Source: JAOUEA01 sp963790335 (GTDB lineage: Bacteria > Actinomycetota > UBA4738 > HRBIN12). Taken from it: 64,000 nt of DNA. Of the stretch, positions 1 to 9,574 are shown in pieces (position 1 is the stretch's first letter; each line of letters begins with the position of its first letter). Under the pieces are notes generated by a model. It ran no database searches. It was not told the DNA's origin and worked only from the letters and a program-made list of their open reading frames with translations. Made by a program: the position numbers and the translations under genes. The stretch spans positions 124,001-188,000 of the forward strand of contig CAWBOB010000001.1 of NCBI GenBank assembly GCA_963790335.1, given 5' to 3'.

Positions 1-580
1 TGTCGCCGATGGTGGCGGGCGTCTTGTGCTCGCGGTCGATCAGCAGGAGCACGACCGACGAGATCGGGGTCACCGCGACGACCCTGCCGACGAGCATCGG
101 GGCATCGGCGCTACCGGTCGCCACCGGCTGCCACTGCTCGATCCCGTCGGACGAGCCCTTGTCGATCGTGACGGTGTACTCGAAGTTCGAGACGTCGTTC
201 GCGATCACATGCGCCGAGACGGCCGTCGGGTCGAGCGTGCCTCGAAGGGCCATGAGCTCCAGCAGCGCCTCGTAGTCCTGCCGCTGACGGGCGGCGACCT
301 GTCGCTCGGCCACCAGCGCGGCGTTCTGCCGGCGCAGCGACTCGAGGTCGTCGGCGAGCGACGGCAGCCGGGCGAGCCCCGTGAAGAAATGCCCGACCGG
401 CTCGGTCACGGCGGTCACCGCCCGCTGCATCGGAGCCATGAACGACTTGGCGGCGTCACCCGCGACCGCCAGCGGACCGGAGTCGTGCTGACGGTAGTCG
501 AGCGTGATCACCGCGAGGGAGATGGAGACCAACACCCCGACCAGGAGCCGCGTGGAGCGGGGGCGCTGCCGGATGGCCAC
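1..580 (-). CDS. mreC: Rod shape-determining protein MreC (partial, C-terminus outside window)
   Basis: Translated from a GTG at 580, the product has a basic N-terminus, one membrane segment (about residues 12-26), a coiled-coil stretch around residues 80-105 (DDLESLRRQNAALVAERQ), then the start of the beta-rich periplasmic domain. MreC is the bitopic scaffold of the elongasome, linking cytoplasmic MreB filaments to peptidoglycan synthases. It begins 6 bp after the mreB stop codon, in the canonical mreBC order. The gene runs off the left edge, so only about 193 residues are visible. The start is chosen because GTG directly follows mreB and gives the expected short cytoplasmic tail. Confidence 0.9.
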   Translation of the reverse strand, partial: MAIRQRPRSTRLLVGVLVSISLAVITLDYRQHDSGPLAVAGDAAKSFMAPMQRAVTAVTEPVGHFFTGLARLPSLADDLESLRRQNAALVAERQVAARQRQDYEALLELMALRGTLDPTAVSAHVIANDVSNFEYTVTIDKGSSDGIEQWQPVATGSADAPMLVGRVVAVTPISSVVLLLIDREHKTPATIGD

Positions 581-586
581 GGGCGG

Positions 587-1666
587 CTACCGCCGCGAGG
601 TCACCAGGACCCGCTGCAGTACCTCGAACTCCTCGAGGCACTTGCCGGATCCCAGCACCACCGCCTGCAACGGCGCGTCGGCGATGCGCACGGGCATGCC
701 GGTCTCGTGCCGCAAGCGCTTGTCGAGCCCGCGGAGCAAGGCGCCGCCGCCGGTGAGCACGATACCGCGGTCCATGATGTCCGCGGACAGCTCCGGGGGA
801 GTCCGGTCGAGCGTGGTCTTGATGGCGTCGATGATGGCGTTGACCGGTTCCTCGATCGCGCGGCGGATCTCCTCCGCGCTGATCGTGATCGTCTTGGGCA
901 AGCCGCTGACGAGGTCACGCCCCTTGATCTCGGCCACGAGCTCCTCGGGCATCGGGAACACGCTCGCGATCGCGAGCTTGATCGCCTCGGACGTGCGCTC
1001 TCCCAGCAGCAGCGAGTATTCCTTCTTGACGTGCTGGATGATCGCCTCGTCGAGCTCGTCGCCGCCGATGCGGATCGACGTGCTCGTGACGATGCCGCCG
1101 AGCGAGATCACCGCGACCTCGGTCGTGCCGCCGCCGATGTCGACCACCATGTTGCCGGTGGGCTCGTGGATCGGGAGCCCGGCGCCGATCGCCGCCGCCA
1201 TGGGCTCCTCGATGATGTAGGCGCGACGGCTTCCCGCCGCGATGGTCGCCTCCTCGACCGCGCGCTGCTCGACGCCGGTGATACCCGACGGTACGCAGAC
1301 GACCACACGCGGCTTGGCCAGCAGACGACGCTTGTGCACCTTCTGGATGAAGTACCGGAGCATCTTCTCGGTGACGTCGAAGTCGGCGATCACACCGTCC
1401 TTCAACGGTCGCACGGCCTGGATGTGGCTCGGTGTGCGGCCGATCATGCGCTTGGCCTCGGAGCCCACCGCAAGGATTGCTCCAGTGAGGGTGTTGATCG
1501 CGACGACGCTCGGCTCGTTCAGCACGACGCCGCGTCCACGCACGTACACGAGCGTGTTCGCGGTGCCGAGGTCGACGGCCATGTCGCGACCAAGGAACCC
1601 GAGTACACCCTCCGCCCCTTGAGCCTTGGACGTGGGAGAAGAAGAACGCTGAATCCTCTCGGCCAT
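587..1666 (-). CDS. mreB: Rod shape-determining protein MreB (actin homologue)
   Basis: The 359-residue product is an actin-like ATPase that forms membrane-associated filaments guiding lateral wall synthesis. It contains the phosphate-1 loop DLGTANT (residues 32-38), the phosphate-2 loop DIGGGTTE, and the adenosine-motif region GIVLTGGGALLRGL near the C-terminus. The start ATG at 1666 gives an extra N-terminal segment of about 20 residues rich in Ser and Gln before GFLGRDMAVDLG, the usual beginning of MreB; the open frame extends further upstream to 1804 but that part has no similarity to the family. Followed at once by mreC; upstream is the divergent fabD. Confidence 0.95.
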   Translation of the reverse strand: MAERIQRSSSPTSKAQGAEGVLGFLGRDMAVDLGTANTLVYVRGRGVVLNEPSVVAINTLTGAILAVGSEAKRMIGRTPSHIQAVRPLKDGVIADFDVTEKMLRYFIQKVHKRRLLAKPRVVVCVPSGITGVEQRAVEEATIAAGSRRAYIIEEPMAAAIGAGLPIHEPTGNMVVDIGGGTTEVAVISLGGIVTSTSIRIGGDELDEAIIQHVKKEYSLLLGERTSEAIKLAIASVFPMPEELVAEIKGRDLVSGLPKTITISAEEIRRAIEEPVNAIIDAIKTTLDRTPPELSADIMDRGIVLTGGGALLRGLDKRLRHETGMPVRIADAPLQAVVLGSGKCLEEFEVLQRVLVTSRR

Positions 1667-1795
1667 GATGGGACTCGCGCGCCATTCAACAGGAGCCCCG
1701 GTGTGCTGGCAACCTCGCAGGCACCGGATGGGCCCGGAACCACACCGTCGACACACGGGCGACTCCCCACGGGGTTGCATGCCGGCCGGAGTCGG

Positions 1796-1801
1796 TAGCC
1801 T
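1796..1801 (+). promoter_or_regulatory. -10 element (TAGCCT) of the fab operon, leaderless start
   Basis: TAGCCT lies 8 nt before the fabD ATG at 1810. Transcription would begin at or next to the start codon, and no Shine-Dalgarno sequence is visible. The same arrangement recurs at many first genes in this window. Confidence 0.5.
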
Positions 1802-1809
1802 CATCGTCC

Positions 1810-2726
1810 ATGGCGATCGCGGTGGTCTTCCCGGGGCAGGGCTCGCAGCTCACGGGCATGGCCGATCCATGGGTCGGGCACCCGGCGGGCCGGGCCGTGC
1901 TGGAGCAGGCATCGGAGGCGATGGGCCGCGACATCGTGGCCGGCTGTCACGACGAGGCTGCCCTCGCCACCACGGCGTTCGTGCAGCCTGCCTTGCTCGC
2001 GTGCGGGGTAGCGGCCTTCCGCGTGCTCGATGCCGAGGGGCTCTCGGGCGTGGTGGGCGCGGCGGGGCACTCGCTCGGCGAGTTCTCGGCCCTGGTCGCA
2101 GCCGGGGCGCTCGGACTCGGCGACGCCCTCGCACTGGTGGTCGTGCGCGGCGAGGCGATGCAGCGCGCGGCGGAGGCCGAGCGCGGCTCGATGATCGCGC
2201 TGCTCGGCGCCGGTCCCGACGATGCCGACGTCCTGTGCGACGAGGCACGGGGTGACGACGTGCTGCTCGTGGCGAACCGCAACTCCCCGGTGCAGTCGGT
2301 GATCAGCGGCTCGGTGGCGGCGATCGAGCGCGCCGAGGCCATGGCAGCGGACCGACGCATCCGGGCCGTGCGGCTCAAGGTGGCCGGAGCGTTCCACTCG
2401 CCCTTGATGCAGCCGGCGGTCGAGCCGATCCGCCGGGCGCTCGCCGAGCTCGAGCTCGTGCCACCGGCCTTCCCGATCGCCTCGAACGTCAGCGGCACCC
2501 TCGTCTCCGACACGGACGAGCTGCGATCGATGCTCGAACGCCACGTGATCTCACCGGTGAGGTGGCTCGACGATGCGCAGGCGCTCGCCGCGGCGGGCGC
2601 GACGACCTTCCTGGAATGCGGCCCGGGCGACGTGCTCACGAAGATGTCGAAACGGGCCACGCCGGGCGTGCGCGCGCTCGCGGTGGGCTCTCCCGAGGCC
2701 GCGGCCGCCGCGGTAAGCTCGGCGAC

Positions 2727-2730
<4 letters not shown>
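1810..2730 (+). CDS. fabD: Malonyl-CoA:ACP transacylase FabD
   Basis: Transfers malonate from CoA to acyl carrier protein to supply fatty-acid elongation. The 306-residue sequence shows the N-terminal FPGQGSQ loop (7-13), the nucleophile in GHSLGEF (Ser88) and the partner His196 in GAFHSP, the expected Ser-His dyad, followed by the VISGS region typical of the ferredoxin-like subdomain. Length fits the family (about 300-310). First gene of a five-gene type II fatty acid synthase cluster; its stop overlaps the fabH start by 4 bp (GTGA). Confidence 0.95.
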
Positions 2731-3751
<1,021 letters not shown>

Positions 3752-3755
<4 letters not shown>

Positions 3756-4489
3756 CCTCCAGGGTCGCGGTGGTCACGGGCGCGACCCGCGGCATCGGCC
3801 GGGCCAGCTCGATCGCGCTCGCCGAGGCCGGGTGGACGGTCGCGGTCGGCTACCGCAGCGACGAGGCCGCGGCCAAGGACGTGCTCGACGCCCTCGAGAC
3901 CGCCGGTGCCCCGGGGCTCGCCGTCTTCTGTGACACGACCGACGAGGCGAGCGTGGCCGAGGCCTTCCGCCGGGTCACCGAGGAAGCCGGCAACGTCACG
4001 GGGCTCGTCAACAACGCGGGGCTCAGCCAGGACGGCCTGCTGCTCAAGTACCCGATGGACACCTACGACAGGGTCATGGCCACCAACGTCAAGGGTGCGT
4101 TCCTCTGCGCGCGGGCTGCGATGCGCGGCATGCTGAAGGAGAAGTGGGGACGCATCGTCAACGTCTCGAGCGCCGTCGCGCTGCACGGCAATGCGGGCCA
4201 GACGGTGTACGCGGCCTCGAAGACCGCCTTGCTGGGACTCACGACCTCGCTCGCCCGCGAGATCGCGACCAAGGGCGTCACGGTGAACGCGATCTGCCCC
4301 GGGCTCGTCGACACCGAGATGACCTCCCACCTCGACGACCGGGCGCGCGCCTTCTACGTGGAGCAGACCCCCCTCGGACGCACCGCCCACCTCGAGGAGG
4401 TCTCGGCGGTCGTGCGGTTCCTGATGTCCGACGAGGCCTCGTACGTCAACGGCGCCGTGATCCCGGTCGACGGCGGGCTCACGGCGTGA
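3752..4489 (+). CDS. fabG: 3-oxoacyl-ACP reductase FabG
   Basis: NADPH-dependent short-chain dehydrogenase/reductase that reduces the 3-keto intermediate in each elongation cycle. Residues 9-16 form the TGxxxGIG cofactor loop, NNAG is at 87-90, and the catalytic Ser140, Tyr153 and Lys157 are in place; the C-terminus ends NGAVIPVDGGLTA, as in bona fide FabG. Length 245. The GTG start overlaps the fabH stop by 4 bp and is preceded by GGGAG. Position in the fab operon supports FabG rather than another SDR. Confidence 0.93.
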
Positions 4490-4538
4490 ATCGCCCGTGC
4501 AGAGCGGTCGTGCGGGGGTCGCCGTCCGTTCCGCCCGC

Positions 4539-4544
4539 TAGCCT
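4539..4544 (+). promoter_or_regulatory. Candidate -10 element (TAGCCT) ahead of acpP
   Basis: TAGCCT sits 42 nt upstream of the acpP ATG in the 97-bp fabG-acpP gap. Together with a strong AGGAGGGG ribosome site (about 4570-4577) this suggests that acpP has its own promoter inside the operon, consistent with the high demand for acyl carrier protein. No convincing -35 box was seen. Confidence 0.35.
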
Positions 4545-4586
4545 TGTGCCGACCGTCGTTCGAGAACACAGGAGGGGAACAACGAG

Positions 4587-4838
4587 ATGACCGATCGTTC
4601 GGAGATCGAGACCAGGGTCAAGAAGGTGCTCGCCGAGCAGCTCGCCGTCGACGAGGTGCAGGTGGTGCCCGACGCGCGCTTCGCCGAAGACCTCAACGCC
4701 GACTCGCTCGACCTCGTCGAGGCCGTGCTCGCGCTCGAGGAAGAGTGGAGCATCGAGATCCCCGAGGACGAGATGGAGTCGGTGAAGACGGTGGGGCAGG
4801 CCGTCGACCTCGTCGCCGGCAAGCTGGGCGTCTCGTAA
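4587..4838 (+). CDS. acpP: Acyl carrier protein AcpP
   Basis: 83-residue acidic four-helix carrier protein. Ser40 in the motif NADSLDLVE is the 4'-phosphopantetheine attachment site. It carries growing acyl chains between FabD, FabH, FabG and FabF. A very good ribosome binding site (AGGAGGGG) precedes the ATG, in contrast to the coupled GTG starts of neighbouring fab genes. Length and composition are typical; no alternative function is likely in this context. Confidence 0.96.
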   Translation: MTDRSEIETRVKKVLAEQLAVDEVQVVPDARFAEDLNADSLDLVEAVLALEEEWSIEIPEDEMESVKTVGQAVDLVAGKLGVS

Positions 4839-4875
4839 CGCGTCCGACGCCGGACGCCATGGAGGAGCGTTCCCC

Positions 4876-6108
4876 GTGAGCTCGAGGACGAAGGTCGTCG
4901 TGACCGGCATCGGTCCGGTCGCGCCTGTGGGCACCGGCGTGGAGGACTTCTGGACCGGGCTCACGAGCGGGCGCAACGGTGTGCGGCCGATCGTTGCGTT
5001 CGACACGAGCGACCTTCCCGTGAGCGTGGCGGGCTACCCTGCCGACTTCGTCGCCACCGATCACCTCGATCCGAAGGAAGCTCGCCGCACCGACCCCTTC
5101 TCGCAGTACGCGATCGCGAGCGCCAAGCTCGCGTGGGCCGACGCCGGCGAGCCCGAGGTGCGATCCGATCGCGGCGCCGTGATCTTCGCCACGGGCATCG
5201 GCGGCGTGCAGACCCTGCTCGCCCAGCACGACGTGCTCCGTGAGAAGGGCGCCGGCCGCGTGTCGCCCTTCATGGTGCCGATGCTGATGGCGAACGCGGC
5301 GGGCGGGCACATCGCGATGCACTACGGGCTCACCGGTCCGAACTACTGCACGGTGTCGGCCTGCTCGTCGTCGAACCACGCGATCGGCGAGGCGATGCGG
5401 CTGATCCGCGACGGATACGTCGATCTCGCGATCGCGGGAGGCTCGGAGGCGGCGACCATCCCGCTCACCGTCGCGGCCTTCGCCCAGATGACCGCGCTCA
5501 CGAAGAACCCCGATCCCGAGACGGCTTCCCGGCCGTTCGACGCCGACCGCAACGGCTTCGTCCTGTCCGAAGGCGGCTGCGCGCTGGTGCTCGAGAGCGA
5601 GGAACGCGCGCGAGAACGGAACGCGCGCATCTACTGCGAGGTCGCGGGCTACGGCGCGAGCGACGACGCCCATCACATCACGGCCCCCGACCCCAAGGGC
5701 GCCGGCGCCGCGCTGGCGATGACCTGGGCGCTCGAGGACGCCGGCGAGGATCCGTCGGCCGTGGACTACGTGAACGCGCACGGCACCTCGACGCCGCTCA
5801 ACGACGCGGCCGAGACCGCTGCCATCAAGACGGTGCTCGGCGATCACGCCCACTCGGTCGCGGTCTCCTCGACGAAGTCCATGACCGGCCACCTGCTGGG
5901 AGCCGCCGGCGCCGTCGAAGCGGCCGCGTGCGCGCTCGCGATCGCTCGCGGCGTGATCCCTCCGACCATCCACTACGAGACGCCCGATCCTGAGTGCGAT
6001 CTCGATGTCACGCCGAACGACGCGCGCGAGCTCGAGGTCACCCTGGCGCTGTCGAACTCCTTCGGATTCGGAGGGGCGAACGCCACGCTCGCCTTCCGCG
6101 CCGTCTGA
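4876..6108 (+). CDS. fabF: Beta-ketoacyl-ACP synthase II FabF
   Basis: Elongating condensing enzyme of fatty acid synthesis, 410 residues. The nucleophile is Cys163 in VSACSSSNH; the two catalytic histidines are in NAHGTSTPLND and KSMTGHLLGA. The C-terminal SNSFGFGGANATL signature is present. The GTG start is preceded by GGAGGAGC. The motif around the cysteine (ACSSSNHAIG) differs slightly from the common ACATGAHAIG form but keeps all catalytic positions. Last gene of the fab cluster; it ends 52 bp from a convergent hydrolase gene. Confidence 0.94.
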   Translation: MSSRTKVVVTGIGPVAPVGTGVEDFWTGLTSGRNGVRPIVAFDTSDLPVSVAGYPADFVATDHLDPKEARRTDPFSQYAIASAKLAWADAGEPEVRSDRGAVIFATGIGGVQTLLAQHDVLREKGAGRVSPFMVPMLMANAAGGHIAMHYGLTGPNYCTVSACSSSNHAIGEAMRLIRDGYVDLAIAGGSEAATIPLTVAAFAQMTALTKNPDPETASRPFDADRNGFVLSEGGCALVLESEERARERNARIYCEVAGYGASDDAHHITAPDPKGAGAALAMTWALEDAGEDPSAVDYVNAHGTSTPLNDAAETAAIKTVLGDHAHSVAVSSTKSMTGHLLGAAGAVEAAACALAIARGVIPPTIHYETPDPECDLDVTPNDARELEVTLALSNSFGFGGANATLAFRAV

Positions 6109-6146
6109 CGCCCGAGGGCCGCACCGGACCACGGCGCGCGGGCCTC

Positions 6147-6163
6147 TAGTCTGGTGTAGACTA
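6147..6163. terminator. Short inverted repeat between convergent genes
   Basis: TAGTCT-GGTGT-AGACTA forms a 6-bp stem. It lies after fabF and overlaps the stop codon of the convergent hydrolase gene. A related dyad follows the stop codon at 46047. There is no T-tract, so this is only a possible factor-assisted termination or pausing site. Confidence 0.2.
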
Positions 6164-7818
6164 CTCCTCGGATGAACGGAACCAGCGCCCGGCGTTGAAC
6201 TCCGCGATCGCAGCCATGCCCCCGGCGGTCGTTCCCTCGAAGCGCAGACGGCGGGGATCACGCTCGGCGCCCACGGCGAACGTGCCGTCGCCGAGCGGCA
6301 GCGAGCCATCCGTCGGTGCCCTGATCGCCGCTCTCGTACGGCCACTGCAGCGCCAGCCCACCCTTGCGTGCGATCACGCGCAGCACCGGGCTCCACGGAG
6401 AGTCGTTGCGGTACAAGCCTGGGAACGCCTCCCATCCGGCCGGCAGCGGGTCCGGATCGGGGCCGGCGTATGCCTCCCCCCGGAACCACGTCGCCCCATG
6501 GAACGCTTCCACCACCCGCCCGCCGGGATCGCGGACGAACTCGAGCGGGAAGCGGTCGAGCGCCTCATGGGCCACCAGGAACGTGTCGCCCACGTCGGCC
6601 GTGAGCGGGTCTCGCTCGAGGCGAACCGCGAGCGGCCCGATGCGCGCGAGGAGGCCATCGTCCACGGCTTCCACGTCGAGCTCGCGGCCGTCGTCGCCGG
6701 AGTAGCGCCCCTCGTAGTCGGCCGCCTTCGGGATCTCGGTCGGAAGCGGCGGGGTCCATACCTCGGGCATCTCCTCCCCCGCGAGGCCCGCTCGGAGCGT
6801 GGCGAGTGCCGCCGCGGCGACGCCGCGCTTGGCGCCACCGCCGTTCTGCAGCAGCACGAGGCCGAGCCCCTCGTCGGGCGAGACCGCGAGGAGCGCCGTG
6901 TAGCCGACCATGCCGCCCGTGTGCGTGATCCAGCGGTGACCGTCGACGTCTTCTTGCCAGAGGCCGTAGGCGTAGCGACCGCCGTCGCCATCGTCGATGC
7001 CGCCGTCGGTGAGCATGGCGAACATCGCATCGGTGAGGACCCGGTTGCCGCGGCCATCGGGCACATCGCCACGTGCCAACAGCATGCGAACGTAGGCGCA
7101 CATGTCGATCACGTTCGACACGATCGAGCCGTCGGCGCTGCTGCTGACGATGCGGGTGGCCGGCGACAACGTGTGCCGCAGCTGCGGAGGGCGATCCCAG
7201 CGGGTCGGCTCGTACCCGGTCGCCGTGCGCTCGTACTCACGCTCGTCGATCGCCGCGACCGAGTCCCGCATGCCGAGCGGCCCGAGCAGTCGCTCGGCGA
7301 TGAGATCGCGCACCGGCGTGCCCGTGACCTGCTCGAGACACGCGCCGACGATCTTCCAACCGTCGTTCGAGTACCAGAAGCGCTCACCCGGCGGTGTGGT
7401 CGCCGGCACGGTGCGGACGAGCCACAGGGCGCCCGCCTGCGTCGGCGCGTCCTCGGTGCCGATGGCAAGCCCGGCACTGTGCTGCATGAGGTGGTGGATG
7501 GTGATCGGACCGAAGGGCTCGGGCAGCGCGAGCCACGGAAGGATCTCGTTCACGCTCACGTGCAGGTCGAGTCGGCCGGCGTGCGGCTTCCTGCACGGCG
7601 AGGATGCCCGCGAACGACTTCGAGATCGACCCGATCTGGAAGCGGGTCTCCGGTGTGACCGCCGCACCCGATGCGACGTCGGCCATGCCGCGCACCGCGA
7701 CACCGAGGATCTCCTCCCGGTCGGTGACCGCGAGGGCTGCACCGGCCGAGTGCGAGTTCGCGACGTGGTGCTCCAGGCCCTCCCCGATGCGCTCGAACGC
7801 GTCTCGAAGACCCGGCAT
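6161..7818 (-). CDS. Serine hydrolase of the class C beta-lactamase/PBP4 fold (two frameshifts)
   Basis: About 550 residues in three frames. The N-terminal part has the SISKSF motif (SxxK nucleophile), the middle part YSND (YxN) and HTGG in the place of the KTG motif, so this is an active-looking member of the beta-lactamase-related serine hydrolases (esterases, D-aminopeptidases, LACTB-like). A C-terminal beta-rich domain follows. The frame changes near 7580-7583 and near 6327-6331; removing one base at each site joins the pieces into one protein ending FRSSEE. Start ATG 7818 is 14 bp beyond the ndk stop. Substrate is unknown; the indels are probably sequence errors. Confidence 0.75.
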
Positions 7819-7832
7819 CGCGCGGCCCGAGC

Positions 7833-8244
7833 TCAGTCGGAGCCGAAGAAGAGCGCGAGCTCTCGCTCGGCGAGACTCGGCGGAGTCGCTGCCGTGCACG
7901 ACGTTCTCACCGATCTCGGTCGCGAGGTCGCCGCGGATCGAACCGGGCGCGGCCTCGACCGGGTTCGTCGGACCCATCAGCGTGCGCCAGCAGGTGATCG
8001 CGTCGTCGCCCGTGACCTTGGCGACGACGACGGGGCCACCGGTGATGAAGTCCACGAGCTCGCCGAAGAACGGCTTGTCGACGTGCTCGCCGTAGTGCTG
8101 CTCCGCCGTCTCGCGCGGCATCGTGAACATGCGCATCGCGTCGATCGTGAGCCCCTTGCGCTCCACCCGTCGCAGCACCTCGCCGACGAGACCTCGGCGC
8201 ACGCCGTCGGGCTTGACGATGAGCAGGGTCGATTCGGTCGTCAT
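7833..8244 (-). CDS. ndk: Nucleoside diphosphate kinase Ndk (one frameshift near the C-terminus)
   Basis: Balances nucleoside triphosphate pools by phosphohistidine transfer; the active His117 lies in NVVHGSD. The main frame gives the family sequence up to HGSDSAES, then changes frame at about 7869-7875; deleting one base restores an ending LALFFGSD and a stop at 7833, for a 136-residue product of normal length. Without correction the frame runs on into the hydrolase gene and yields a false fusion. It lies 30 bp downstream of folC, a standard actinobacterial pairing. Confidence 0.9.
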
Positions 8245-8274
8245 CGAGCGCTCCCGGTGGTGCGGAAGGGTGGA

Positions 8275-9561
8275 TCAGATGGTCAGGCCGAGCGCCCGGC
8301 GGGCGTCGGCGACAGTGTACAGAGAGCCCGTCACGCAGATGAGGTCGTCGGCCGTCGCCGATGCACGAGCGGCCTCGAGCGCGGCGGCGACCGACGCGTG
8401 CTCGGTGACGGGCGCCCCTCGATCGCTGAACGCCACCACGATCGCCGCCGGGTCGGCCGATCGCTCGCTCTCGTTGCGCGTGGCGTAGACCGCGTCGGCG
8501 AACGGGCCCAACTGCGCCGCGATGCCCGCCACGTCCTTGCTCGCGCTGATCGAGACCACGAGGTGCAAGCGCTCGGCGGGGAAGAACTCCCGCAGCGCCG
8601 ACGCCAGGGCCTCGGCCCCCGCCGGGTTGTGCGCCCCGTCGAGCACGATCGACGGGTGCCGGCCGGCGACCTCCAAGCGCCCCGGCCAGCGGACGCCGGC
8701 GAGCGCGGAGCGCAGGGTGTCGTCGTCGAGGCGCTCGCCGAACAGCTCCTCGCATGCCACGATCGCGGCGGCGGCGTTGTGCACCGCGTGCTCCCCCAGC
8801 GCCGGCAGGAACAGCTCGTCGTAACTCGCGTGGGATCCGCGCACCGAGAACGCCTGGCCGCCGACCGCGTGCAGGCGTTCCACCACCTCCCAATCACGGA
8901 ACTCGAGCCGCAGGGTCGCCCCCACCTTGGCGGCGCGCCCTTCGAGCACCGTGAGGGCTTCGGCTTCCTGCTCACGGACCACGGCCACCTTGCCGTCCTT
9001 GACGATGCCCGCCTTCTCCCCCGCCACCTCGGTGAGCGTCGACCCGAGCTCCGGATGGTCGAGCCCGATCGGGGTGATGACCGCGACGTCGCCACCGACC
9101 AGGTTCGTGGCGTCCCACGTGCCGCCCATGCCGACCTCGAACACGCCCAGCGCGACGGGTCGATCGGCGAACCACAGGTAGGCGAGCGCCGTCAGGGCCT
9201 CGAAGTACGTGACCCGCTCGTCGGACTGGCCGTCGACGAGCTCGAGGAACGGATGCAGGTGCGTGAACTCGTCGGCGAACTCCTGCTCGGTCATGTCGAC
9301 GCCGCAGACCGAGAGACGCTCCGTGACACGCTCGAGATGCGGTGACGTGTAGAGCCCGGTGGTGAGCCCGTGCGCGCAGGCGATCTCGGTCGCGACCCGG
9401 GCGGCGGTGCCCTTGCCGTTCGTGCCGGTCACATGGATCGTGGGATACGAGAGCTGGGGATCGTCGAGGTAGGTCGCGAGCGCGAGGATGCGCGACAGGT
9501 CCGGGATCATGCGTGATTCCTTGCGGGAATCGAGCTCCTTCAGCGCCTGGGCATGGTCCAT
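8275..9561 (-). CDS. folC: Dihydrofolate synthase / folylpolyglutamate synthase FolC
   Basis: ATP-dependent Mur-ligase-type enzyme adding glutamate to dihydropteroate and folates. The P-loop VTGTNGKGT is at residues 44-52, the folate-binding YTSPHLERV follows at about 74, and the Mur-ligase HNAAAAI and LDGAHNPAG motifs are present. 428 residues, normal length. It follows valS with a 13-bp gap. Folate polyglutamates also serve as the likely methyl acceptor of the corrinoid operon at 20.5-27.2 kb. Confidence 0.93.
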   Translation of the reverse strand: MDHAQALKELDSRKESRMIPDLSRILALATYLDDPQLSYPTIHVTGTNGKGTAARVATEIACAHGLTTGLYTSPHLERVTERLSVCGVDMTEQEFADEFTHLHPFLELVDGQSDERVTYFEALTALAYLWFADRPVALGVFEVGMGGTWDATNLVGGDVAVITPIGLDHPELGSTLTEVAGEKAGIVKDGKVAVVREQEAEALTVLEGRAAKVGATLRLEFRDWEVVERLHAVGGQAFSVRGSHASYDELFLPALGEHAVHNAAAAIVACEELFGERLDDDTLRSALAGVRWPGRLEVAGRHPSIVLDGAHNPAGAEALASALREFFPAERLHLVVSISASKDVAGIAAQLGPFADAVYATRNESERSADPAAIVVAFSDRGAPVTEHASVAAALEAARASATADDLICVTGSLYTVADARRALGLTI

Positions 9562-9574
9562 CGTGACGATCGCC

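Noticed and set aside
26..1798. A 590-codon plus-strand frame opposite mreB/mreC, and similar long Arg-rich frames elsewhere
   Set aside because: Antisense shadows typical of high-GC DNA; the opposite strand encodes recognised proteins.
7384..8244. A frame joining Ndk to the serine hydrolase
   Set aside because: Created by a one-base insertion near 7872; the proper Ndk ending LALFFGSD and stop lie in the next frame, and the hydrolase has its own ATG.
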